A DNA stretch of 45,725 bases from Thioclava dalianensis. Its GTDB lineage: Bacteria; Pseudomonadota; Alphaproteobacteria; Rhodobacterales; Rhodobacteraceae. The stretch lies in the NCBI RefSeq assembly GCF_000715505.1, contig NZ_JHEH01000024.1, forward strand, positions 1 to 45,725. The letters are read 5' to 3'. The translations under genes and the position numbers were made by a program. The stretch's first letter is position 1. Each line of letters begins with the position of its first letter. Below the pieces are notes generated by a model, which saw only the letters and a list, made by a program, of their open reading frames with translations, was not told the DNA's origin and ran no database searches. Shown piece after piece: positions 32,477 to 40,900 of the stretch.

Positions 32477-34648
32477 ATGGCCAAGACCTCAACCCGCCCG
32501 AAACCCGCCACCGCGAAGAAAACCGGAGCCGCCGGATCGACCGCGACTGACGGCGCTACCGACATCCGTCTAATCCCGCTCGATCAACTGGAACCGAGCC
32601 CTCTCAACGTTCGAAAAGTTGCGGCAAGTGCCAGCGACGACGCTGAACTGCTCGCCAGCATCCGCGAGACAGGCATTAAGCAGAACCTGGTGGTTCATGT
32701 GTTGTCAGAGACACGATTTGCGGTCGATGCCGGCGGCCGTCGCCTCAAGGCGCTGAAGCAGCTTGCCGAAGACGGCGTGATCCCCTCAGACCACCCGGTG
32801 CCTTGCCTCGTCGAGGACGAGCGCAACGCCATCCTCACCTCTGCCACGGAGAACCTCCAGCGCGCTGCGATGCACCCAGCAGACCAGTTCGAGGCTTTTG
32901 AGGCGCTGATCGGTGAGGGTCGCACCGAGGACGAGATCGCGCTGAAATTCGGTGTCTCCGTCGACCTGGTGCGCCGCCGCCTCAAACTCGCCCGTGTCGC
33001 GCCCGAGATCATCGAACAGTTCCGTGCGGGTGGCCTTACCCTCGAATGCGTCATGGCCTTCACGCTGACAGACGATCATGATCGCCAGCTGGCGGTCTGG
33101 AACGCGGTGAAGGGTGGTTATCACATCCATCCCCAGAGCATCAAACGTCAGCTGACCGAGACTGCGCATTCGGCGAACTCCGCCCTGGGGCGCTTTGTCG
33201 GCATCGAGGCCTATGAGGCGGCGGGCGGGGTTCTGCTGCGCGATCTCTTTGACGATCGGGCCAGCGCCCATATGGAAAACCCCGAGCTCCTCGAGCGCCT
33301 CGCCATCGAGAAGCTGCAGGCTGCGGCCAAGACTTTTGAAGGGACGTGGAAATGGGTCGAGGTTCACCTCTCGGTCGACTACGGCGCATTTCGCAGTTTC
33401 GGGCGGGTCTATCCGCAGGATATCGACCCTGATCCGGACCTGCTAGCCGAGGAGGAAAGTCTTATCGCACGCGAGGAAGAACTGGCGGCGCAGAATGACG
33501 GCGAGGATTGGACCGACGCTGAAACGGAAGAATACTACGCGATCGAGCCGCGCCTGCGCGAGATTGAGGCCTTGCAGCGAGAGCGGCAGCCTTTTGCAGA
33601 CGCTGATCGCGCCATCGCCGGTGTGGTTCTGACCATCGGTCATGGCGGGGCACTGCGCGTCGAGAAAGGCCTCGTGCGTCCCGAAGATATTCCTGCGGCA
33701 CCCGAGCCCGAAGAGGTCACCACGGATGCGGGTGATGCCCCATCCCCTGCCCGCCCGCACGTGACGCCGCCGACCTCCTCGACACCGGTGCCGACTTCCG
33801 ATCCGGCCGCGACTTTGCGCAAGGCGGACGGTATTTCGGCGAGCCTGGCCGACGATCTCCGGGCCACGCGCCAGCACATTCTGCGGGCACATCTGGCGGC
33901 GGATTTCGAGGTGGCGTTCGATGCGATGCTCTACGCGCTCTGCGAACAAGCATTGGGGCGGTCCTACAACAACGAGGCGCTCGACATCTCGATCCGGCCC
34001 TTCCAGGCGCAAAACCGCGAGGTACTGCATGCGGATACCGTCGCCCAGAAAATGCTCGAGGCGCTGGAACAGGACCTCGCCACCGACTGGATGACCTTGG
34101 AGAAACCAGAGGACTTCCAGGCGATGTCGGCGCTGCCTCTTGCCGACAAGCAAGCGCTTTTCGCCTGGGCGACGGGTCTGGCAGTCAAGCCGCAGCTTTC
34201 CTCCGACAATCGCCCCTCCCCGATCATCGAGGAGATCGGCGGGCGGCTTGACGTCGATGTGGCGGCATGCTGGCGCCCGACCGCGCAGAACTACTGGGGT
34301 CGGGTCAACAAGGGCCATGCCGTGGCCACGGCGCGCAAACTGATTGGTGACGATTACGCCGAGGATCGCAATCGCGAGCGCAAGGGCGATATCGCAGCCG
34401 CGATGGAACGGGCTTTCGCGGAAACGGCCGGCGAGACGGAAGGCTTCGACGCCGCAACGGTTGCCAGGACGACGCGCTGGCTGCCTGACGGGCTGCTGTT
34501 TGCCGGTGCGACGGAGGCCGGTGCCGACTTGGGCAACGATGCGCCGGAGGCCGAGGAGGGGGATTTGTCCGCCGAAGATTCTCTGACCGACGCCGAGAGC
34601 GATGAACCGTCGTCCTTGCCCGCCTTCCTGAGCGAGGATGCGGCCTGA
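32477..34648 (+). CDS. large ParB/Spo0J-domain protein
   Basis: The 723-residue protein begins with a ParB N-terminal domain (about residues 30-125: IRLIPLDQLEPSPLNVRK and DAGGRRLKALKQL), then a KorB-like helix-turn-helix (TEDEIALKFGVSVDLVRRRL). It continues with long acidic and low-complexity regions and a C-terminal part rich in negative charge. It is much larger than partition ParB proteins, and no parA lies next to it. Such long forms are common on alphaproteobacterial plasmids and may act as DNA-binding regulators or CTP-switch proteins. AAGGA lies 8 bases before the ATG at 32477; the GTG at 32459 is not favoured. The role is not established. Confidence 0.85.
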   Translation: MAKTSTRPKPATAKKTGAAGSTATDGATDIRLIPLDQLEPSPLNVRKVAASASDDAELLASIRETGIKQNLVVHVLSETRFAVDAGGRRLKALKQLAEDGVIPSDHPVPCLVEDERNAILTSATENLQRAAMHPADQFEAFEALIGEGRTEDEIALKFGVSVDLVRRRLKLARVAPEIIEQFRAGGLTLECVMAFTLTDDHDRQLAVWNAVKGGYHIHPQSIKRQLTETAHSANSALGRFVGIEAYEAAGGVLLRDLFDDRASAHMENPELLERLAIEKLQAAAKTFEGTWKWVEVHLSVDYGAFRSFGRVYPQDIDPDPDLLAEEESLIAREEELAAQNDGEDWTDAETEEYYAIEPRLREIEALQRERQPFADADRAIAGVVLTIGHGGALRVEKGLVRPEDIPAAPEPEEVTTDAGDAPSPARPHVTPPTSSTPVPTSDPAATLRKADGISASLADDLRATRQHILRAHLAADFEVAFDAMLYALCEQALGRSYNNEALDISIRPFQAQNREVLHADTVAQKMLEALEQDLATDWMTLEKPEDFQAMSALPLADKQALFAWATGLAVKPQLSSDNRPSPIIEEIGGRLDVDVAACWRPTAQNYWGRVNKGHAVATARKLIGDDYAEDRNRERKGDIAAAMERAFAETAGETEGFDAATVARTTRWLPDGLLFAGATEAGADLGNDAPEAEEGDLSAEDSLTDAESDEPSSLPAFLSEDAA

Positions 34649-34684
34649 CGCGGCGAAGACCGATCTGATCACGACATGAACTTT

Positions 34685-34714
34685 GGGCCGCCCTCGCGCA
34701 GAGGGCGGCCCTTT
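34685..34714 (+). terminator. terminator-like hairpin before the DUF3768 gene
   Basis: GGGCCGCCCTC pairs perfectly with GAGGGCGGCCC around GCGCA and is followed by TTT. It stands between the ParB stop and the next start. The sequence just after it, CCCGCTGACGGGTT, recurs in similar form after the next hairpin. Confidence 0.7.
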
Positions 34715-34774
34715 CCCGCTGACGGGTTTCACGCAGCCGGTGTCGGATCGGCTGGCCCGTCCCGGAGATATCCC

Positions 34775-35155
34775 ATGACCACCACACTCGATCTCGATCC
34801 CGTCAAGGAAGCCGCACTGATTGCCGCTCATAATGATGCCTTTCGCCGCTCCATCCTCGGGACCACCCCCTCCGTCGATGCGCCGCAGGGCCAGTTCGTC
34901 ATGACGCGCGGCGTTTCAGCACTTGGGCCTGAAGCCCAGCTTGTTCTCACCCGCCGCGTTGCTTCGTTTGATGCGTTCAACGCTGACAGCGATCCTCATG
35001 GCTGGCACGAGATGGGGGTCATCGACCTCGATGGCACGACAGTCTGGTTCAAGCTCGACCTGTTCGACACCGACTACATGTACGGCTCGCCCGAGCCATC
35101 CGACCCGGAACAAACGCGCCGGGTCCTGACCCTGCTTCTGCCGTCGGAATACTGA
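34775..35155 (+). CDS. DUF3768-type protein
   Basis: This is a small soluble protein of 126 residues. The conserved points are AAHNDAFRRSILG near the N-terminus, VMTRGVSALG, FNADSDPHGWHEMGVID and the C-terminal PDPEQTRRVLTLLLPSEY-like end; these fit DUF3768, found on alphaproteobacterial plasmids. No function is known. GGAG lies 7 bases before the ATG, and the longer frame through the hairpin is not used. It belongs to a row of small genes between the ParB and methylase-helicase genes. Confidence 0.7.
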   Translation: MTTTLDLDPVKEAALIAAHNDAFRRSILGTTPSVDAPQGQFVMTRGVSALGPEAQLVLTRRVASFDAFNADSDPHGWHEMGVIDLDGTTVWFKLDLFDTDYMYGSPEPSDPEQTRRVLTLLLPSEY

Positions 35156-35180
35156 CGCCCCTCTTCACCAACATCTCCTC

Positions 35181-35210
35181 GGACCGTCCTTGCACCAAGG
35201 GCGGTCCTTT
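35181..35210 (+). terminator. terminator-like hairpin before the 35271 gene
   Basis: GGACCGTCCTTG pairs with CAAGGGCGGTCC (one T-G wobble) around CAC and is followed by TTT. The following CGCGCTGGCGGGTTCC matches the post-hairpin sequence before the DUF3768 gene, so the two leaders look duplicated. Confidence 0.7.
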
Positions 35211-35270
35211 CGCGCTGGCGGGTTCCAAGGGGCGCGATACCCGCGTCCCGCCCGCCGCAGGAGACCAGAG

Positions 35271-35567
35271 ATGGCCAAGACACTCGACTACCAGATCACC
35301 CTCTATCCCGCACATCGCGATGGCGCCTTCGTTGTTACCCAGTTCCAGATGCTGGCGAGCTACCCCGAGAAGCGCATTCAAGCCGCGGGCATGGACGACC
35401 TGATCGACCAGGTGACGCAGTTCGCGATGGAGCACGGCGAGAGCTGCAGCGCCTCGGTGCGCTGTCTCGCCCCGCGCAAACCGCCGGGGTTCAAGCGCGC
35501 GACCGACAACCTCTATTTCAACCTGGTTGACCGGACGGCTGAGCAGCGCGGCGCGGCGGCAGCCTGA
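35271..35567 (+). CDS. small conserved plasmid protein, unknown
   Basis: The 98-residue protein begins MAKTLDYQITLYPAHRDGAF. It has no membrane segment or signal peptide and no motif I recognise. AGGAG lies 7 bases before the ATG. It is flanked on both sides by terminator-like hairpins and sits in the small-gene row of the plasmid module. The clear ribosome site, the codon use like its neighbours and the conserved context make it a likely real gene. Confidence 0.65.
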   Translation: MAKTLDYQITLYPAHRDGAFVVTQFQMLASYPEKRIQAAGMDDLIDQVTQFAMEHGESCSASVRCLAPRKPPGFKRATDNLYFNLVDRTAEQRGAAAA

Positions 35568-35587
35568 AGCCCCGCAGGAAACTTCCT

Positions 35588-35620
35588 GGGCGACCTCGCG
35601 TAATGGTCGCCCTCCCCTTT
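35588..35620 (+). terminator. terminator-like hairpin before the 35645 gene
   Basis: GGGCGACC pairs perfectly with GGTCGCCC around 9 bases and is followed by a pyrimidine tract ending CCCCTTT. Confidence 0.65.
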
Positions 35621-35644
35621 CCTCAATTCCAAAGGATCAAAGAC

Positions 35645-36028
35645 ATGACACAAGAGACTGATTTCTACGCGCAGATACTAGAATCCCAGAGGCGTGCTGC
35701 CGAACAGCGGGTAGAAACCCGCGCGGCGCTTCTTTCCGAACTGCGCACCCTCGGCGTAACGAACATCGAGGTGCAATACGAAGGCTACGGCGATTCCGGC
35801 AATGTCGAGGATGTCGTTGTGACCCCTGACACGATCACCCTGACGGAAGAGCTGCGGCGCCGGGCCGAAGATTTCGGCTGGGACTTTGCCTATGCGCTGA
35901 GCCCTGGGTTTGAGAACAACGAGGGCGGCTATGGCGAACTCACCTGGGCGCTCGAGACCGACAAGATCGATGTCAGCCACTCGAACCGCTATATCGAAAC
36001 CAATACCACCGAACATGAAGGGCTCTGA
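35645..36028 (+). CDS. small plasmid protein, possibly DUF6878
   Basis: The 127-residue acidic protein has a helical start (QILESQRRAAEQRVETRAAL), then VTNIEVQYEGYGDSGNVEDV and an aromatic C-terminal half (WDFAYALSPGFENNEGGYG). The GYGDSG block suggests the DUF6878 group, by memory only. AAAGGA precedes the ATG. The next gene starts 1 base after its stop, so they form one unit. Confidence 0.6.
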   Translation: MTQETDFYAQILESQRRAAEQRVETRAALLSELRTLGVTNIEVQYEGYGDSGNVEDVVVTPDTITLTEELRRRAEDFGWDFAYALSPGFENNEGGYGELTWALETDKIDVSHSNRYIETNTTEHEGL

Positions 36029-36029
36029 C

Positions 36030-36506
36030 ATGGCACATCCCCTCCACCACGCCGAAAGCTCTGCCCGAAAATTCGGCGGTGTTCCAGACGACTATCAGTT
36101 CGTGCATGACTGGTTTGACTCATCCAAAGAGCACCTAGGCCTTTTCGTTCACAGAGCCCAAAAACACCATACCGTCGGGATCTATGATGCCGAGCGGGTG
36201 TTCGGTCGCAGCCTGACCAACAGCGCGGGCCGGGTCGTCCCGATCCGCTGGATTGGCGAGCAGCATGTGCGCGAAGATTGCCAGGGACGTATCCCTTCGC
36301 TGGTAGACTGGCTCGGGCGCATTCAGCCGGAGCCGTGGATGGCCAATGGCCGGATCGACAACGACCCGACGCAGATCGGCAGCGATCCGCGCGCGGTCTG
36401 GATCGAGGCGGTGGCCTATCACCAGACCATTCTCGGGTTTGAGGATTGGCTTCTCAAGGTCTCGGTCGAGCACGTCCAGCATCGCCAGAACCGCGCCGCC
36501 GCCTGA
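36030..36506 (+). CDS. small plasmid protein, possibly DUF6915
   Basis: The 158-residue protein is rich in histidine and tryptophan. It contains HPLHHAESSARKFGG, IHDWFD-like VHDWFDSSKEH, HRAQKHH, FGRSLTNSAGRVVPIRWIGEQHV and PSLVDWLGRIQPEPWM. The spaced His residues could bind a metal. The pattern fits the DUF6915 group, by memory only. It starts 1 base after the previous stop. Confidence 0.62.
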   Translation: MAHPLHHAESSARKFGGVPDDYQFVHDWFDSSKEHLGLFVHRAQKHHTVGIYDAERVFGRSLTNSAGRVVPIRWIGEQHVREDCQGRIPSLVDWLGRIQPEPWMANGRIDNDPTQIGSDPRAVWIEAVAYHQTILGFEDWLLKVSVEHVQHRQNRAAA

Positions 36507-36548
36507 TCCACTGGGCGGCACATTCACCAACCATCTGATCCCATCCAG

Positions 36549-36593
36549 ATCGACCCGCCTGAGCCCCAATCGGCTTGGCGGGTCGATTTCGTT
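36549..36593 (+). terminator. terminator-like hairpin before the 36612 gene
   Basis: ATCGACCCGCC pairs perfectly with GGCGGGTCGAT. The inner AGCC and GGCT extend the stem. TTCGTTT follows. It ends 19 bases before the next start codon. Confidence 0.7.
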
Positions 36594-36611
36594 TCAAGAA
36601 AGGATATCGAC

Positions 36612-37256
36612 ATGCAAGACCCTGTCTACGAGGAGGCCTACCAAGGCCACGTCATCAAGATCTATCACGACCCCGATTCTGAGAGCCCAAGGGAGTGGTC
36701 CAACCTCGGAGCGCTGATCTGTTGGCACCACCGATACCGGCTGGGGGACAGCCACCGGTTCGACTGCCCCGAGGCGTTCCTGCGAGATCTTGCGGGCGTC
36801 TCGGATCAGAGCGATCTCTCACTGGATCGCCTCCGCGAGCGCGCCGAGCGCAAGGCAATCATCTTGCCCGTGTATCTCTACGACCATTCCGGCCTCGCGA
36901 TGAACACCATCGGGTTCCATTGTCCGTGGGATTCCGGCCAAGTTGGCTTCGTATACGTAACGCTCGAAACGGTTCGAAAGGAGTTCGGCGCGAAGCGAGT
37001 CACCAAGGCGATGCGCGAAAAGGCCAAGGACATTCTGCGCGCTGAGATCGTCACCTTCGATGCCTACCTCGGCGGACGGGTTTATGGCTATGTCGTCGAG
37101 CGTGACGGTGAAGAGATCGACGCCTGTTGGGGGTTCTTCGAGCACTATAAGCTGGACTGCCTGTCCGAGGCTCGGGCGGTTGTAGATCCTCTGATTTTGC
37201 GAGAGGTACAAAGACCCGCCGCTGCGGAACAGGGCGCAAGCCCACCCCCGAGTTGA
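36612..37256 (+). CDS. conserved hypothetical protein of plasmids and phages
   Basis: The 214-residue soluble protein has recognisable blocks: YEEAYQGHVIKIYHDPDSESPREW, GALICWHHRYRLGD, ILPVYLYDHSGLAMNT, and FHCPWDSGQVGFVYVT with a conserved tryptophan. I recall similar proteins in phages and plasmids without a known role. It has no signal peptide or membrane segment. AAGAAAGGA precedes the ATG. It is the last of the hairpin-separated row before parDE. Confidence 0.65.
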   Translation: MQDPVYEEAYQGHVIKIYHDPDSESPREWSNLGALICWHHRYRLGDSHRFDCPEAFLRDLAGVSDQSDLSLDRLRERAERKAIILPVYLYDHSGLAMNTIGFHCPWDSGQVGFVYVTLETVRKEFGAKRVTKAMREKAKDILRAEIVTFDAYLGGRVYGYVVERDGEEIDACWGFFEHYKLDCLSEARAVVDPLILREVQRPAAAEQGASPPPS

Positions 37257-37265
37257 AACGCCCAC

Positions 37266-37294
37266 AATACTCATATATCTTATTCATGCGTATT
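37266..37294 (+). promoter_or_regulatory. parDE operator, imperfect inverted repeat
   Basis: AATACTCAT and ATGCGTATT form an inverted repeat (8 of 9 bases) across an A/T-rich centre, 13 bases before the antitoxin start. ParD-type antitoxins repress their own promoter through such repeats. Confidence 0.55.
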
Positions 37295-37306
37295 ACGGAG
37301 GTGAGC

Positions 37307-37558
37307 ATGGCAAGCACAAGCGTCACACTTGGCCCCCATTGGGACGAATTCATCGCCCTGATGCTTAAAGAGGGGCGTTACGGGTCAACCAGCGAGTTGA
37401 TCCGCGCCTCTCTGCGCCTGATGGAGGAGCAGGAAGGTCAGCGGGCGCGGCTTCGCGTTGCGCTGATGGAGGGCAAACAATCCGGTGACGCCGGTCCGCT
37501 TGACATGGATGAGATCAAGCGCGACGCGCGGAGCCGCTCTGGCGCTTCTGATGCGTGA
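37307..37558 (+). CDS. parD: ParD-type antitoxin
   Basis: This 83-residue ribbon-helix-helix antitoxin has the family N-terminus MASTSVTLGPHWDEFIALML followed by GRYGSTSELIRASLRLMEEQE. The flexible C-terminal tail is the part that wraps the toxin. The ATG at 37307 has GGAGGTGA upstream. Its end overlaps the toxin gene by 8 bases. It helps keep the plasmid by neutralising ParE and represses its own operon. Confidence 0.92.
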   Translation: MASTSVTLGPHWDEFIALMLKEGRYGSTSELIRASLRLMEEQEGQRARLRVALMEGKQSGDAGPLDMDEIKRDARSRSGASDA

Positions 37559-37850
37559 CATTCATCACTCTCAGGCGGCAAAATCCGATCTCCTCGACAT
37601 CTGGGTCGAGACCGACCGACAGTGGGGCGAGGCGCAGGCGGATCGTTATCTCGACGACATCGAGCGTGCCCTGCAGGGATTGATCGCCAATCCTCAAATT
37701 GGGTCTGACTGTTCCGATCTCTTGCAGGGTGCGCGCAAACTGATCACGGGTCGGCACCTCGTGTTCTACGAGGTGGACCCGGACAGGATCTTCGTGATCC
37801 GGGTCCTGCATCAGTCCATGGATGTGCCGCGGCATCTGCGGCCGTTCTGA
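37551..37850 (+). CDS. parE: ParE-type toxin
   Basis: This 99-residue RelE/ParE-fold toxin has HHSQAAKSDLLDIWVETDRQWGE, the central YLDDIERALQGLIANPQIG and the C-terminal LVFYEVDPDRIFVIRVLHQSMD, all typical of ParE, which poisons DNA gyrase. The start at 37551 lies inside the antitoxin's last codons, the usual coupling. The gene looks intact. Confidence 0.92.
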   Translation: MRDIHHSQAAKSDLLDIWVETDRQWGEAQADRYLDDIERALQGLIANPQIGSDCSDLLQGARKLITGRHLVFYEVDPDRIFVIRVLHQSMDVPRHLRPF

Positions 37851-37901
37851 CACCGGTCAAACACGCAGCGGGGCATTGCCATGAAAGAGCAAGAGGCAGG
37901 G

Positions 37902-37922
37902 CGGGAGGGGTGACCCCTCCCG
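37902..37922 (+). other. leader hairpin before the methylase-helicase gene
   Basis: CGGGAGGGG pairs perfectly with CCCCTCCCG around TGA, 54 bases before the start codon. There is no T-run. Confidence 0.6.
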
Positions 37923-37976
37923 GGTGAGAGAGTGCGCGCGGGGCTTGGGGCCAACCCTCAACCCCGGAGATTGCCG

Positions 37977-40900
37977 ATGAACGCTCACCCCCATTCCGTC
38001 CAACTTGCAACCGAGCCCGACGCCCCTGCCCTGCCAGAGGCTCCGGGCTTCGCCCAACACCTGATGCAGGTTGCGAAAGCCCTCGTCCCCCTGTTCGAGG
38101 CGGGCAGGTCCATCGACGCCGCCGCCCTTCGCACTGCGATGGAGCAAGCCTTCGGTGCCAGCGACACCAGCGGCTCCTGGATCTGGAAGGATGCTTACGA
38201 AGCCGCAGAGGTCGCCCAGATCCTGATGCTCGCGCGCTATGGCGCGCTGATGCAACGTCAGGCCGCCTCGCCGCACGCCTTCCTCACCATGATCGAGCGT
38301 CTCGCCGGTCTGGCCCCCTCCCACACGCGGCGTTCAGAAGACAGCGTACGCTTGCAACAATTCTCAACCCCCATGCCCCTCGCGGCCATTGTCGCCCAGG
38401 CTGCGGGGTTTCGCGTCGACGATCTGGTGCTCGAACCTTCGGCCGGCACCGGCATGCTGGCGATCTTCGCCCGGATTGCGGGCGCGCGGCTGGCGCTCAA
38501 CGAATTTGCGGAAACCCGCCGCGCATTGCTGGGACATCTGTTTCCGGAGGCTGTTGTCACGGAACACGACGCTGCCTCGATCGATGACCGGCTAATTCGC
38601 TCGATCACGCCCTCGGTCATTGTGATGAACCCGCCCTTCTCTGCCGCCAACCATGTCGAAGGCCGATTTCGACAGGCGACTAGTCAACATGTGCTTTCCG
38701 CCTTGGCGCGCCTCGCGCCGGGTGGGCGGCTTGTCGTCATCACCGGCGAGAGCTTCCGCCACTCGACGAAATCCTTTCAGTCGACGTTTCAGCGGATCGC
38801 ACAAAGCGCCGATGTGGTATTTTCCGCCGCTATCGACGGCAAGGTCTTTGCGCGGCATGGCACCACGATCGACACGCGGCTGACGGTGATCGACAAGCGT
38901 GCGACTGGCGCTGATGAGATCGCATCGGTCGAAAGCGAGGCCGTCTACCATCCGATCTGCGCGACCACGGGTGAACTTCTCGCGTCAGTTCTGACCCATT
39001 GCCCGGTGCGCCGCAGCCCTCCACCCTGCCCAACCAGCACAGCCCTGTCGGCTCCGACCGCTTCGACCCGCACCAACCTGCAGGCCCTGCGCAATGCCGC
39101 GCGCAAGGAAACCCGTGCCCTTGCCGAAGAACGCGCAAGGCACCCGTTTGACGATATCGCGACGGCCCCGATCGACTACCTGCCGAAGGCTTGGAGCCAA
39201 CCCGACGGCACGCTGCAGGACACGGTCTACGAGGCCTATGACCTTCAGGCGATCAGGATCGATGGCGCGGCGGAACATCCGACCGCGCTGGTGCAATCCA
39301 CCGCTATGGCCTCGGTGCCGCCGCCCGTGCCGACCTATCGTCCCATCCTGCCGAAGAACCTCGTTCAGGACGGCCTTCTTTCTGCGCCGCAGCTGGAAAG
39401 TGTCATCTATGCGGGCAACGCGCATGAGACGCATCTCAAGGGCTGGTTCAAGCGCGGCGAGATCGAAGGCCAGTTGATGGCGGCGGCCGAGGGCGACGAA
39501 GGCGCGTTTCGCCTGCGCAAGGGCTGGTTCCTGGGTGACGGCACCGGCTGCGGCAAGGGGCGGCAGGTCGCGGGCATCATCCTCGACAACTGGCTGCAGG
39601 GACGCCGACGGGCGGTCTGGGTCTCGAAGAGCGACAAGCTCATCGAGGATGCGCGGCGCGACTGGATGGCGCTTGGGGGGCGCGAGATCGATATCGTGCC
39701 ACTGTCGAAATTCCGCCAGGGGAGCGATATCCGTCTCCCAGAGGGCATCCTCTTCGTCACCTATGCCACCCTGCGTTCTGCTGAACGCGACGGGAAAGCC
39801 TCCCGCCTCGATCAGGTGACGTCCTGGCTTGGCGAGGGGTTCAACGGGGTCATCGCTTTCGACGAAAGCCACGCCATGGCGAATGCCGCCGGCGAAAAGT
39901 CCGACCGCGGCGACAAAAAGGCCTCCCAGCAGGGTCTTGCGGGCCTCGCGTTGCAAAACGCGGTTCCGGATGCGCGGGTGCTCTACGTCTCGGCCACCGG
40001 CGCGACGGTCGTCGGCAATCTCGCCTATGCTTCCCGCCTTGGCCTTTGGGGCACCGGGGATTTTCCCTTCGTGACAAGGCCTGAGTTTGTCGCCGCGATG
40101 GAGGCCGGGGGAATTGCGGCCATGGAGATGATCTCGCGCGACCTGAAGGCGCTCGGGCTTTATCTGGCACGCTCGCTCTCCTATGCCGGGGTCGAGTACG
40201 AAATGCTGGTGCATGAGCTGACGCCCGCACAGATCGCGATCTATGACAGCTATGCCGACGCCTACCAGATCATCCACACCAACTTGGAGGCCGCCCTTCA
40301 GGCCTCGGGTATTTCCTCCGAGACCGGTACGCTGAACCCTCAGGCGAAATCCGCTGCGCGCTCGGCCTTCGAGAGCAACAAGCAGCGTTTCTTCAATCAT
40401 CTCATCACCGCCATGAAATGCCCCTCGCTGATCCGCTCTATCGAGGCGGACCTCGCGGCGGGGCATTCTGCAGTGATCCAGGTGGTTTCGACCAGCGAAG
40501 CGGTGATGGAACGGCGACTCGAGGATATCCCGCCTTCGGAGTGGGATGATCTGCAGGTCGATTTTACGCCCAGGGAGAACATCATGGATTACCTGATGCA
40601 CTCCTTCCCGACGCAACTCTTCGAGCCCTACACCGACGAGAACGGCGATCTGCGCTCGCGCCTTGCCCTCGATGGCGATGGCAACCCGATCATCTGCCGC
40701 GAGGCGGAGCGGCGGCGGGACGATCTTGTCCAGCATCTGGGTGCCCTCGCCCCGGTGCAGGGCGCGCTCGACCAGATCCTCTGGCATTTCGGCGGGGAGG
40801 CGGTGGCCGAGGTCACCGGACGCAAGCGGCGCATCGTAAAAACGCGTGAGGGGCGGCTCAAGGTCGAGAACCGCCCCGCCTCCTCCAACCTCGGCGAGAC

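Noticed and set aside
33443-34831. 462-codon open frame on the minus strand
   Set aside because: Antisense to the large ParB gene and composed of low-complexity Arg/Gly-rich sequence; a shadow frame.
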